Shown here: in pieces, positions 1 to 12,589 of the stretch | Position numbering within the stretch: position 1 is the stretch's first letter | Layout: each line of letters starts with the position of its first letter | Source: Planococcus citri | Lineage: Eukaryota > Arthropoda > Insecta > Hemiptera > Pseudococcidae | Direction: 5' to 3' | DNA: 64,000 nucleotides | Assembly: GCF_950023065.1 (NCBI RefSeq) | Contig: NC_088677.1 | Location: 13,906,001-13,970,000, forward strand | Program-made: the position numbers and the translations under genes | Notes under the pieces: model-generated | The model's database searches: none | The model's input: the letters and a program-made list of their open reading frames with translations, nothing else | What the model was told of the DNA's origin: nothing

Positions 1-915
1 GTGCAACCAGTGCTAGCATAGTCATGCTAGCTTATTTCTAGCATATGCTGGCATACAATTGGCATAATTCTAGCAGGGGGACTAGCATTATGCTAGCGTC
101 AGTTTGCTAGCAGATATGCTAGTGCAAGTGTTCAAAATGGTGCTACTGCTGCTAGCATGATCTTGCTAGCTTTTTGCTAGCATGTGTATAATATGTACAA
201 TGCTAGAAGTGCATTAATTTCCTTATAAAAGAATAGGGTATTTTTAATTATGGTACATTTCCCAAAAATATCCAAAAATGGGCAATTGCCCTACAATGCT
301 AGTTTTAGCATCTTGTGCTAGTATAAACTGAGTGATTAGTTTGCCAACTTCACTCTTCTTAATTTAAACAGGAAACTGTATTGAGCTTATATTCGACTTG
401 ACTACATACCTCATCTAAGAGAAGTTAAGTGTATCATGATAAAGAACAATCGCTAGCAATTTGCTAGCATTATGCTAGCACTTGACTGCTAGCACCTGGA
501 TAAGAAGTCTTTTAACAAAAATCCAGCACCATGCTAGTACTTTGACTGCTAGCTTTACCAAGGTTAGAATAGCGCTAGCAGTAGACTAGTGCAAGTTTAC
601 CTGTGATTGTATTTCTAGCATGTAACTAGCAGATTGCTAGCATGCCTTTTGCTAGTTCACCCCATGCTAGCACCATTACAGGGTGCTAGCAATGCACTAG
701 CAATATGCTAGTAGTGACTGCTAGCTTTACTCGGTGGTTATGCTGCTAGCATGTAACCAGTAAATTGCTGGCCTGTCTTTTGCTAGTTCACCACATGCTA
801 GCATCACACCAGTTCTATGCTAGGATGAATTTTCCAATAAAATGTCTGCTGGCAAAGTGCTAAGTGCTAACACCATTCTAACTGGTAATCTGCTAGTTGA
901 TTCCATGCTAGCACC
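1..915. repeat. Dense cluster of GCTAGC palindromes
   Basis: Roughly 35-40 CTAG tetramers, mostly inside GCTAGCA or TGCTAGC, are packed into about 900 bases. The spacing is irregular, from about 10 to 60 bases. The surrounding words vary (CATGCTAGCACC, TTTTGCTAGTTCACC), and a longer stretch near 625-670 recurs in diverged form near 745-795. This is a degenerate short-motif repeat rather than a clean tandem array. No coding sequence was seen. It ends abruptly where repeat family 1 begins. Confidence 0.75.
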
Positions 916-1276
916 GTGCTAGTATTCTGCTGCTATGATCTTTTTTTTTCAAGCAAGGATTCTGATAGTTGGAAAGAGCTTATGTTGTGTTTTTATTTTT
1001 GTGATAGGTAGTGTTTTCATTTTTGGGTGGTTTGATTCGTTGAATGGCTCAATATTTTTTCGAATTCATTATGTAGGAATTCTACGTACCTTTGAATGTA
1101 ATCTTTGAAAGAATCAGTTTAAAAATTGAATTGCAATTATCGTCTCGATAAAATATTATGGTACAGATATTTGCCTATGGTTTTCCCTACCCTGCCCAGT
1201 TTTTTTGCACTATCTGTACTCTGTATCTATCGACACGATTACAATACCTACCACAAGTTACATGAAAAAATCTTAC

Positions 1277-1560
1277 CTTGCAAGGGGTTTTCGAGTTGAG
1301 TTGTACTGTGGTCCTTCAAAAACTGGTTCCACTTACGCCTGCCTTTAGCATAATTATTTGCTTTGCTTTAAGAGACATTGAACTCTCCTGTGGGAGTCCA
1401 TGCTATCCCTATGCCAAAAACTGCATCTATTGAGCCATTGTCAGAGTAGGTTCCGTCGACTGCTGCCCAGACATATGCGTCTTCCTCTGTAATTAATTGG
1501 CTCGTATCCATCGGATATGATCCAGCCCAATGCTACTCAGCACTGACTGTCGGAGGGGGG
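1277..1560 (-). pseudogene. RNase H1-like domain fragment, copy 1
   Basis: Read on the minus strand from 1511, the frame runs MDTSQLITEEDAYVWAAVDG and continues with a Ser-Asp-Asn-Gly-Ser loop, FGIGIAWTPTGE and FNVS. This resembles the first strands of eukaryotic RNase H1, whose pattern is roughly VYTDGACxxNG...AGIGVYWGP...LNV. The first catalytic aspartate of the family (the D of DG) is kept here. A stop follows FNVS in this frame. A shifted frame then carries ANNYAKGRRKW, which could match the NxxAE helix with the glutamate lost. The piece ends at 1277 on CAAG followed by GTAAGA, a consensus splice donor. The assignment to RNase H1 comes from family knowledge. The fragment is too short and broken to encode an enzyme. 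Confidence 0.5.
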
Positions 1561-1916
1561 TGGTTTAAATGGTAAACGTGGCTAGATAATAACAAGAAAT
1601 TAGTGGGTTACAGTCAATTAAGTCTTGTTGTAGTTTTTCAATCAAATATTTCACATTTGCTCTGGTCAACTTAGTATAGGTAGGTTTTGAATAAAAAATA
1701 CTAACTTAATCATTTTCACTTTCCAGCAACCATTAAAACTTTAATATTTTTTGTAATCCGAATAAAAAATAGAAAAATTAACTTTTTAAGCACCTATTCA
1801 ATACAATCATACCTACATGTAGCATTTTTAGAGGCGAGTACTTACTTTGAAGTTAGAGAGGAGGGGGAAGATGGAGTAAATTCGCAAGTTTTTTTCGACA
1901 TTCTTTTTGCTAGCAA

Positions 1917-1938
1917 TCTGTCTGTCTGTCTGTCTGTC
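1917..1938. repeat. (TCTG)n microsatellite
   Basis: About five uninterrupted TCTG units lie directly after a GCTAGCAA word. It is an ordinary simple repeat. Confidence 0.85.
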
Positions 1939-2866
1939 CAGACTGAGTTTTTGAACCAATTATGCAATTATTTGTGCATGTGACCGATGGAGCTGTTGTT
2001 TCAGTTTTTACTTCCACTACGATAAATTTCTTGTACTTACCTACAATGAAATCCATGTAGGTATTGTTCAATGATAAAATACTTATGCTAAAAATGGGCT
2101 GCTTGAAATAAAGCAACCTTTTTTGGTTGAATCTTATCCCCAATCCCCATAATGATCTGGATCAATTACTCCGCATAACAAAATTAATAATTGAAATATT
2201 TCTTGAAACTAAAAGTAATTTTAAATATATACCGACAAGTTTGATAATCATAGCTTACCTAATAACCTAAGTTGTATCTTTTGTGGTACATACCTATCAG
2301 AAGTCTAATATGGTCGTGAATGGTTGGAATTTGATATTTTAAGATTTCATTTTACCTATTGATTTTTGTGGTGATTCCGAAGGTAAATATCAGGCAATAA
2401 CAGATCCGGCAGATAGAAAACTGGAGATCTGATCATTATCCAGCCCTATCTGATCCAGAATTGAGAAAAATTAAAAAAAAATTAAAATAATCCCATTCCT
2501 AATTTGCTTTAACTGTACGCCTTTCTGTGTGCTATAAGTTATAACGCCATGCTTTTTTATGTTTAGTTCTGTTTTTAAACGTTTGAAATTTTAATCTATC
2601 TTTTTTTGAAATCTCTTCGCTAAATTTGATATCCTTAGTCAATTTCTTTAGATATCTAGGAATTCTATGTAGGTACCTTGGAATGTAATCTTTGAAAGAA
2701 TCAGTTTAAAAATTGAACGCAATTATCGTTGATGACATAATGTTATGGGACTAGAACTAGCCTATGGTTTTCCTACCTTGTCCAGTTTTTTGCATCATCT
2801 GTACTCTGTACCTATCTACTTACACAATCACAATACCTACCACAAGTTACATGAAAAAAATCTTAC

Positions 2867-2995
2867 CTCGCTAGGTCCAATGGTCCATGAATTCGGTGGT
2901 TATCCAGAATATTTTCTGCATTAAAACGTCTTTCACCACCAATATATGAATTTCCATGGCGATTGGGCAACACAAATTGGTGGAGAGAGCACCTC
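2867..2995 (-). pseudogene. Exon-like fragment with splice donor, unknown product
   Basis: The minus-strand frame reads through about 40 codons (MRCSLHQFVLP..., then GGERRFNAENILDN, ending PLDLAR). It stops at a consensus donor, AG then GTAAGA, at 2861-2866. The intron sequence after the donor is the same as after the RNase H1-like copies. Related pieces lie at 7136-7242 and about 18,979-19,130. I do not recognise the peptide. Confidence 0.35.
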
Positions 2996-4396
2996 ATCAC
3001 ATGTGCACAATTGGTAATTTTTAAAATCAAAATTTGTTCATCAATAATTTTGGCAAAACCTAATCCTTGTATCCGAACTTCAAAACTGTAATTCTGAAGA
3101 TTATTCGGATGTTCCGAGGTTAAGGTCAGTATGCTTCAATTTTTTTATGTACAAATTGGCTAAGAATATTGACTGTAGAACCATTTTCAGTAAATTTTTT
3201 GGGACTGGAAAAGCTGTTCTTCACGTTGTAAGCATTTTCGGAATCACTGAATGCAATTTTTTGATTTTTCTCAGGTTGAAGGTTGAAGAGTGACTCTGGA
3301 TTTCAAGAGTTAGAGATGTATGATTATCGGTACGTTTATTCGAGCCCATGTGGCAACCATTAGGTAAAGCTTTAATATTTTTTGTAATTCAAAAAATAAA
3401 AAATAAAATGAAAAAACACATTTTTTAGTAGGTGCGTGTCAAAATATCAGAGGCGAGTGCTTATTCCGAAGATGAAATTTTTTGAAATAAGTTTAGTTTT
3501 TGGAATCACTTTATATGATAAATAGATAGGTAGCCAATCAGGGAACAGTATCGAACGGTATGTACTATACCTTAATGTTGCGTGTGAGATTGTTATTCGA
3601 GAAAAAAATGCAATTTTCAAAACATAAAGTTGTGAAAGCATTGCGCAACCCATCAACAAAAAACAAATGCAAAAATTTTCTTGCAATCAGCAAAATAGCT
3701 TCTAATTTTTTATCTTTCGGGGACCAACTACGTGTGACACGGTTTCGTTTCAGGTGACGAAATTGTATATATGTAGAGATTTATCATGAATAAAGGGGGT
3801 AACTTCTGGGGTGGGTGTTTGACTGAAAATTTGTCTACTGATATTGGGAAAGAATGCCGATTTTGCCGATTGATCTTAGGTATTCATATGACATAAATAT
3901 TTTCATTTCCTGTTTTGGATTTTGGGGGTCCCAAATGTGTTTTTTTTTATTCTAAAAAAAAAAGAAACAAATTGGTCCAAGTGATGCAAGGGTGAACGTT
4001 TTTGAAAATTTGATTTCGAGAAGCCTAAAAACGATGTTTTTTTTTAGGTGGCCTCACGAAATTAAATTTTCAAATACTTTCACCTCTTGGCTTCGATCGG
4101 GCCAATTTGTTTCTTGTTTTAAAATTCGAAAAATTCACATTTGGCCCCCAAAAATCCAAAACAGGAGATATCAATCGGCAAAATTGGTAGATATTTTTTT
4201 CCTGTATATCAGTCGGAAAAATTCGAATCTCTACTTATGGACTATCGAGACCACGTGTGTAATACATTCGCATTCGAAAAAATGGAATATATTCATAGAA
4301 AACATTTTGATTTATCGATGACGAACCTTTTTACTGGTATCACTACTTTAATTGTTGATTTTTTACACCATCAAACGCAATATTTTTTCTTTTAAT

Positions 4397-5149
4397 AATT
4401 GAATCGCTGATTGTTAAAAGGTAACCGTTCCACCAAAAGTGGTTCTGAGATAATCGAAAAAAACTGTCTCATTCTTCACAGCATCAACCGAATTGGATGA
4501 AATTTTAACCATAGATAGATTTCAACACCCTTCAACCACTACCGGTATCAAAATTTCCCTGAATCCCCCTCAAAAAGCACTAGCCTCTCTCAAAAATTGG
4601 GAATGGATGCTCTTTTGACACTCAACAAAAAAAAATGCGTTTTTTTCATCAGAAAAATTGAAATAAACATCCATTGTTATATTCAATCCGAAAGTTCATG
4701 ATATGTTACTGAAAGGAAATTTCATCCTCTGCAATTTTCGTCATAACCATTTTTATTGTAGAATGTACCGTTTGCCCAGAAAATCCACTTTAATGTCAAA
4801 AAATGAGAAAATCAACTTTTTTGTCAAATACAAGTTTTGAATTCACATTTTTTGACATTAAAGTTGATTTTCTGGGCGAAAGGTACATTCTACAATAAAA
4901 ATGGTTATGAACAAAATTGCAGTGAATGAAATTTCCTTCCAGTAAAATGTCACGAATCTTTGGAATGAATACCTTTCAACACTCAGTGCATATTTCAATG
5001 GCCTAAAAACGCCGGAAAAAGATGTGGAATGAGTACCTTTTGTACTTCCAGAGATGCGTCTACCCTTAGAGAGTATGACCTCATGCATAACACTCATTTA
5101 TACCTCAAAAAAGTGGATTCAGTCCCTTTTAACAATCAGCAATTCAATT
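4397..5149. mobile_element. Foldback element (MITE-like) with long inverted repeats
   Basis: The ends are near-perfect inverted repeats of 25 bases (4397-4421 and 5125-5149, one mismatch, core GCTGATTGTTAAAAGG). Further in, about 100 bases at 4700-4806 pair with 4848-4955, including the palindromic partners of TTTTTATTGTAGAATGTACC. The outer part of the arms also pairs, less well. The host sequence is a family 1 block: the left flank ends CTTTTAAT and the right flank continues TTTGATGCGAAAAAT. Uninterrupted sister copies near 8,475, 10,665 and 13,815 read straight across. There is no coding capacity, and no clean target duplication was seen. Confidence 0.65.
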
Positions 5150-7135
5150 TTGATGCGAAAAATTTCCAAAATAATTTTTTTTTTTTTGAAAAATCAAAGA
5201 TTGTGTGAAAAAATTACTTACGAAAATATCAGAATTATACTTTTCTGATTCTGTTTAGAAATTTCACTCCCATTTCGTAAATGGATGAACATGAAATTCC
5301 AGAAACACAAAAAATTTTAAACGTGTAAAATCATTAAATATCAGAAAAAAACAATGAAATATTCATGAAAATGCATGAGAAAGCATTAAATTTATGAAGT
5401 AAAAACCCTCGAAAAGCACCGACATGACTGTAAAGTTGCAAAAATAATATGATGAAATTATGAATAAGTAAAACTTACCAAAAATGCTCGATAAAGGTAT
5501 GGAAACGTGTTAAAACGATGCAAACCCGCTAAAAAATCATTGATATCTTTGATTAGAGCTATAATATCCGGCAAAGATCTGGGTGAAAAAAAAACAGAAA
5601 TCTGATCATTATCTAGCACTGTGTGATGTAGAATTGGGAAAAAATAAAAAAAATAAAAATAGTTCCTTCCCTAATCCGCTTAAACTGGCCACCTTTATAT
5701 GGGCGATTTCATTTCGACTTAGTCCGATTTTAAACGTTTGAAATTCAGATCTTTTTTTGATCTTCTTGGTTCGGGCTTTCTTCGCCTCGTCCGTCCATCC
5801 CCATCCCTTTTTGCTATGATCTTTTTTTTCAAGAGGGGGTTCTGAGAGTTGGAAAACAGCTTATGTTGTGTTTTTATTTTGTGAGTGTTTTCATGGTTTG
5901 ATTCGTTGAATGACTCAATATTTTTTCACTTTAATTACCTAGGAGTACATACTTTGATGCTGCGTATGAGGTTTGTTTTGAGAAAAATGTAATTTTTAAA
6001 GCATAAAGTTGTGATGGCATAGCGCAACCCATCAGCAAAAAACAAATGCAGAAGTTCTCTTGCAATCAGAAAATATAGCTTCTAATTAGTTATGCGATCT
6101 GATTGTAACTTTCGAAAATGACGTAAAACTTGGAGGAGAAGATTGAAATCATGAGAAATTGGCATCATAGTATCCAAATGATCAATTTTTGCAACATTCA
6201 TATATGAATGTAAATTGAAATAAAAAAGAAAACCATTTGAAAATGAAAGATAAAATCAGTATGAATAAACATTTGTATTGACTGCATATGAATTTTTCAA
6301 TTTGGGAAATGTCAAATTTAAGCGACCAGATTACTGTATATTTCATTTTATTGAGTTTTGTGGTAATCCGGAAGGCAAGTATCAGGCAATAACAGATCCG
6401 GATCCGGCTGATCAAAAACTGGAGATCTTATAATTATCCAGAAATATGTATGTATATGGTCCAGAATTAGGATATAAACTCAACAAAAAATTAAAATAAT
6501 CCCTTTCCTAATTAACTTGAACTGCACACCTTTGGATGTGCGGCTATCTTGTTCCTTATAGATCTTGTTTTAAACGTTTGAAATTTTAGTTAATCTTTTT
6601 TTGAAATACCTTTACAAAATTTGATATCCTTAGGTGTGGAGACCACTCTTCATTTGAGCACATCCTCGAGTACCTATTTAGTTTTTACGAATATCGATAC
6701 TTTTGTGCTAGGCACTTCGAAAAAATGATGAAAGTACAATCTTGTTTTTTCACTTTGGTTCTGGCCTTCTTCAACTCGTCTCTTTTTGCTATGATCCTTT
6801 CTTTTTCAAGCGGGGATTATGAGAGTTGGAAAGAGCTTATGTTGTGTTTTTATTTCTGTGACAGTGTTTTCATTTTTGGGCGGTTTTGATACGTTGAATG
6901 GCTCAATATTTTTACACTTTCATTATCTAGGAATTCTAAATTTACCTTTGAATGTGACCTTCGAAGGAATCAGTTTAAAAATTGAATTATCAAATTATCG
7001 TCTTGACAAAATGTTATAGGACTGAAACTTTTTCTTATGGTTTTCCTATGCTATCCACTTTTTTGCATCGTCTGTATTCTGTACCAATCTACACAATCAC
7101 AATACCTACCACAAGTTACATGAAAAAAATCTTAC

Positions 7136-7242
7136 CTTGCTAGATCTATGAACTCGATGGCTTCGGCTCCTGTCCACGGTTTATCCTCCATTACTTTCAC
7201 AAATGTTTTATCTGGAGCACTCCAACGGAGAGAACGCCTCAT
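7136..7242 (-). pseudogene. Open exon-like fragment of 35 codons, unknown product
   Basis: Reading from ATG at 7242, the minus strand encodes 35 open codons (MRRSLRWSAPDKTFVKV, then MEDKPWTGAEAIEF, ending IDLA). It ends on AG directly before the donor GTAAGA at 7130-7135. This is the cleanest of three related copies. The one at 2867-2995 is rearranged and the one near 18,979-19,130 is frameshifted. I do not recognise the protein. The intact frame plus donor suggests a former coding exon carried in the repeat, not a complete gene. Confidence 0.4.
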
Positions 7243-8599
7243 CGCTTATTAACAATTTTCATCAAGAATTTTAGCAAAACCCAACTTCTTGAACCCGAAC
7301 TTCGAAATTAAATTTGAAAGAAATTATAGTCAGAAGTGCATGAAAAAGTATAAAATTGCTATTACAAAAATTGATTATTTATGAACGTAAATTAAATTAA
7401 AAAAAAAACAATTGAAAATGAAAGATAAAATTAGTGTGAATATTGACTAGACATGAATTTTTCAATTTAGGAAATATCCAATTTAAGCGACTACGTTACT
7501 GTATGTATATTTCATTTTGTTGATTTTTGTGGTGATCCGGAAGGCAAATATCAGCCAATAACCGCGATCCGGCTGATGAAAGACTGCAGATCAGATCATT
7601 ATCCAGCACTATCAGCTGGAAAAATTCAAAAAAATAAAAATAATCCCTTTCCTAATTCGCTTACAAATGCCCACCTTATGACGTGCTTTTGTTTTTCTGA
7701 GTACTGCTTTTAAACGTTTGAAATATTAATTTATCTTTTCTTGAAATCCCTTTACAAAATTTGATATCCTTAGGTCTGGAGACCTTTCTTCTTTCGAGCA
7801 CATCCTCGAGTATACCTATTGAGGTTTTTACAAATATCGATACTCTTGTGCTTGGCACTTTAAAGAAATTATGAAAAAACAAATACATACAAAAATTCTC
7901 TTGCAATCTGCAAATATAGCTTCTAGTTGGTTATCGATTAATGTAAAACTGTTCTTCTTGCATAAAAAAAAACACATTGTTTCAGTTCCCTCAAAAAACT
8001 CCAAAAGTTTTTGCTCTCATTTTGTTCGGGCCGGTTTTCTTCTGTTTTTTTTTTTTTTTTTTCAGATCAACTTCCCTTAAAAATATTGTTTTTAGGCCCC
8101 TTGAAATCAGATTTTCAAAAACTATCGCACTTTGGTTCGCTCGGGCCAATTTGTTTCTTGTTTTAAAATTTAAAAAATTCACATTTTGGCCACCAAAAAT
8201 CCAAAACAGAAGATATTATTCGGCAAAATTGGTATTTCCATCGCTATATCAGCCGGCAAAATTCGGATCATTACTTATGGACTACCTATCAAGAGACCAC
8301 GTGGATAACATCGTATATTCACTTTTGAAAAAATTAAATATTCAACAAAAATATTTGATTCATTGATGACTTAGTTTTCTACCTTATTACCACGTATAAT
8401 TTCACGAACCTTTGGACTTGTATCACTAGGTATTTTAACTGTTGAATTTTTGCACCAACACACGCGACATTTTTACTTTTAATTTCGAGTCGAAAAATTG
8501 TCAAAATAATTTATTTTTGAAAAATCAAAAACTACGGGAAAAAATTACTTACGAAAACGGAAATGTTTGCACTTTATCGCGGTATTCCATTTAATGATT

Positions 8600-9060
8600 T
8601 TCGGAAAAACAGTAAGCAACACTTTCAACTTATATTTTTTCAATATTTTTACAACATGATTTCAACACTTTTTCATGTAATTTTGGTAAATTTTGTTTAA
8701 TTCACACATAAATGTTTAATGTTCTTGATACTTTTTTGAATATATTTTTCGAGCAATATTAATGCAAGTTCATTCGTAATTTCATCAATTTGCTTATTGA
8801 GGGTTTTTACTTCATTTTAAACGTTTTCATAGGTAGGTATGCATTTTCAATAATTTTTTTTTTGCTTTTTTCTGATTTTCCTTGATTGCAAGCCTTCAAT
8901 TTTTGTTTGAAACTGTTTTGACTTCACGTAGATGTTTGAATGAAATTTGCCGAAAATTCATGAAAAAAAAATGAAAATTGTAAAAATGACGTTACACATG
9001 AGAAAGTGTAAAATTACTCCGTAGGTATATTATGGTAAGCATAATTGTAAACCTTAATTA
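8600..9060. repeat. Family 1 block, single arm of a recurrent inverted repeat
   Basis: This is AT-rich sequence with the block TTCATTCGTAATTTCATCAA... and TTTTACTTCATTTTAAACG. The same block forms one arm of the paired inverted repeats near 11, 18 and 21 kb. Here it has no nearby partner. No gene was seen. Confidence 0.45.
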
Positions 9061-9161
9061 CTCAATAGCGAAGATCCGAAGCATCTCATTTTGTCTTTGG
9101 TTAGCATTGATTTTGAGTTCACATTGACTTTCGAATAAAGCAAGTTCATAAGTCATTTGCA

Positions 9162-9532
9162 TCAACAATACCCATTATTCGCCCACTTTTTTACTAATCT
9201 ATCGGGATTAATCCCTGTAACTATCCCCTTGCCCCCTTTCTTTTCCAAATCATGATCCGACTCTTCAGCCTCTGATGACGAACTTTCCTAAACCAAAAAT
9301 AGTGAAAGCGTAAACCTTCACATCTGTATAACACAAATGTGATGTAAAGGTGTAAGTTTAAACTTTGGAGAATTAGGACAAAGTAAACAGAAAGCTTTAC
9401 CTTACTTCTCACATTGTCCTTGTTATTGTTCATTCTATTACGTCGATTTTCTTATGGTTCTTGATCTCTATCAGTGGTACTCCTCCTCTTCTGTTTAGTA
9501 TTGTTAGCACCACCAGATGTGGAAGGAGCAGC
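9162..9532 (-). pseudogene. Two-exon gene remnant, Ser/Asn-rich then acidic, unknown product
   Basis: The minus strand shows two exon-like frames joined by a short GT-AG intron. The first (9532 to 9401) follows an acceptor TTTTCGTAG and reads AAPSTSGGANNTKQKRRS, later NNNKDNVRSK. It ends on AAG before the donor GTAAAG. The intron is 113 bases (9400-9288) and ends GGTTTAG. The second exon (9287 to 9162) continues in phase as ESSSSEAEESDHDLEKKGG, then GINPDRLVKKWANNGYC and a stop. One in-frame TAA lies in the first exon, after DRDQEP. The low-complexity, charged composition suggests a disordered nuclear-type protein, but I recognise no family. The internal stop and the repeat setting argue for a pseudogene. 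Confidence 0.45.
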
Positions 9533-10936
9533 CTACGAAAATAACAAAGAAATGTATTTGGACGAAATACAGTGATAGCAAATCAGGGAACAGTATCGAA
9601 TGATACTAGGTACCTTAATGTTGCGTGTGAGATTGTTTCGAGAAAAATTTAATTTTCAAATCTTGAAGTTGTGAAAGCATTGCGCAACCCATCATCAAAA
9701 AACAAATGCAAAAATTCTCTTGCAATCAGCAAATATAGCTTCTAATTTTTTATCGGTTATGAAGGAGAATGTTGAGAACGAAACTATTTATAGAGATTTA
9801 TCGTGAAGAGAGGGGGGTATGGAGGGTGTTTGACTGAATTTTTTCAAATAGGTACTTTCGCCTCTTGGCTTCCACCAGGCCAATTTGTTTCTTGTTTTAA
9901 AATTCGAAAAATTCACATTTGGGCCCTCAAAAATCCAAATTAGAAGGTATCATTCGGCAAAATTGGTGTCCCCCCCCCCTATATCAGCCGGAAAAATTCG
10001 AATCATTACTTATGGACTATCGAGACCACAGGGGTAATGCATTCACATTCGGCGAAATTGAATATATAGAAAACATTTGATTAATCGATGACTCAGTTTT
10101 CTACATTACCACACAATATGATAGTTTTCACCTAACTCGAAATTCCACGAACCTTTTGACTGGTATTATTTGTCTGATAAAAAAACCAGAGATCTAACCA
10201 TTATGCAGCACTATGTAATCTATACGATAGAATTAGGAAATATCAAAAAAAATAAAAATAGTCCCTTTCCTAATTCGCCTAAACTGTCCTATTTTACAAA
10301 GGCGAATTTTTTCCTCTACACGTCTTGATTTTAATCGTTTGAAATTTTAACTCATCTTTTTTTGATCGCTTTGGTTTCGGGCCTTCTTTGTCTCGTCTCC
10401 TTTTGCTATGATCCTCTTTTTTTTTAAAGCGGAGATTCGAGTTGGAAAACTGCTCATGTCGTGTTTTTATTTTTGGTGAGTATTTTCATTTTGGATGGTT
10501 TGATTCGTTGAAGTGCTCAATATTTTTTTCACTAGGAATTCTATGTACCTTTGAATGTATTCTTTGAAAGAATCAGTTTTAAAAATTTCGAAATTCCATG
10601 AACCTTTGGACTGGTACAGGTATTTTAGTTGTTGAATTTTTACACAAACACACGCGATATTTTTACTTCTAATTTTGATAAGAAAAATTTTCAAAATAAT
10701 TTATTTTTGAAAAATTAAAGATTACGTGAAAAAATTAGGTACATATGAAAATGGAAAATGGAAAATTTTGCCCTTAAACAACATTTCTAACGCGTTGCAC
10801 TCAGCATCAGAATGAAATTGCATTCCTCATACACTTTGAAGTGAAAACTTTGATTTTTCGTACAAACTTGATTCTGAAGTTTGCTGAGAATTCTGCTAAA
10901 TCGTAGCTAGGTAAAACGCCTATATCGAGACCTCTT

Positions 10937-11470
10937 TAAGTTTCATTCATAATTTCATCATTCAACTTTTGCTACTTTGCAGTAATTTCGATGCTTTTTG
11001 AGAATTTTTACTGTATGTACAAATTTTAACACTTTCTCATGCATTTTTTTTAATACAAGTATTTCATTGTTTTTTTTCGATTTTCAATGATTTTAACATT
11101 TTTGTCGCATTTTATTCGGATTTCATTGAATTTGGTTTCACTGGTTTTCAATATGAGTTCAGTTTTTGTTCCCAGAATTTCATGTTCATGTTTTTCCATT
11201 CTGTTATCTCAAGCGTATATTATGATTCTGGGTTTTGGCTGTATGATTCGATTTGTGTTTATTTTTTCGAATCATTTTTTTCACAATCGATTTTGTTTCT
11301 GAAATGTTGAGTCTGTAGGTGTTTTAAAATTATTGAAAATCAGCGGAAAAAATGAAATACTTATTAATGAAAATGTATGAGAAATCGTTGAAATGAAGTA
11401 GAAACCCTCAAAAAGCATCGAAATTTACTGAAAATTGACAAAAATTGATGAAATTATGAATGAAACTTGC
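10937..11470. repeat. Long inverted repeat with ~140 bp arms
   Basis: The left arm (about 10,937-11,088, with CGATGCTTTTTGAGAATTTT) pairs with the right arm (about 11,333-11,470, with CCCTCAAAAAGCATCG) in inverted orientation. The loop is about 245 bases and contains GTTCATGTTTTTCCATT. The same arrangement recurs at 17,766-18,260 and 20,771-21,675, with a related loop in the third. The shared architecture implies that one foldback unit was duplicated with family 1. Confidence 0.6.
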
Positions 11471-12589
11471 CAAAAGTGCTCAATAAATGTATAGAAACGT
11501 GTTGAAGCGATGCAAACACACTCATAAATGCATGAAAAAATGTTGAAAACCATGTTGTAAATCTTTGATTAGAGCTACCCAAAAGATTAAAGAGTACCTA
11601 CTTAATGGCGTTTGAATTGAATATGCCTAAAGATCAGGACAAAATAACATAGAAGTGGCCAAAATGACGTAAATTGGGGGGGGGGGTGGGGATTCTAAAA
11701 TTACTATTACAATTAATTATTTATGAATGTAAATTAAATAAAAGAACAATTGAAAATGAATGATAAGATCAGTATGAATGCTGAATATTGACTGGACATG
11801 AATTTTTCAATTTAGGAAATATCCACTTTAAGCAAATAAATGTAGATCACTTACTGTATATTCCGTTTTATTGAGTTTTGTATAGTAATGCGGAAGGCAA
11901 ATATCAGGCAATAACAGATCCGGCTGATAAAAAACTGGAGATGTGATCATTATCCAGCACTATCTGATCCAGAATTAGGTAGGATAAATTCAAAAAAATA
12001 AAAATAATCCCTTTCCTAATTCGCATAAACTGCACACATTTGCGAGTGTAAGGCCTACACGTTTACTCAATTCTTCTTTTAAACGTGAAATTTTAACCTA
12101 TCTTTTTTTGAAATCCCTTTAGAAAATATGATATCCTTAGGTCTGGAGACCACTCTTCTTTAAAGCACATCCTCGAGTATCTATTGACTTTTTACAAATA
12201 TCAATACTCTTGCGCTGGGCACTTCAAAGAAGTGATGGAAATACAATCTTGTTTTTTTTTCGCTTTGGTTCGGGCCTTCTTATTCGTCTCGTCTCTTTTT
12301 GCTATGATCCTTTATTTTTTTTCAAGGGGGGTTTTTGAGAGTTGGAGAACAGCTTATGTATTCGTTGAATGGCTCAATATTTTTTCAATTTCATTATCCA
12401 GGAATTCTATGCATGTACCTTTGAATGTAATCTTTGAAAGAATCAATTTAAAAATAATTGATTTGCAATTATCATCGATGACAAAATGAAATGGTACTAG
12501 AACTTGCCTATGGTTTTCCATATTCTGTCTATTCTGTACCTATCTACACAATAACAATACCCACCACAAGTTACATGAAAAAATCTTAC

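Noticed and set aside
7977..8366. 129-codon plus-strand frame and its minus-strand counterpart
   Set aside because: It is rich in Phe/Lys from T/A runs, crosses several family 1 blocks and is not conserved as a frame in sister copies.
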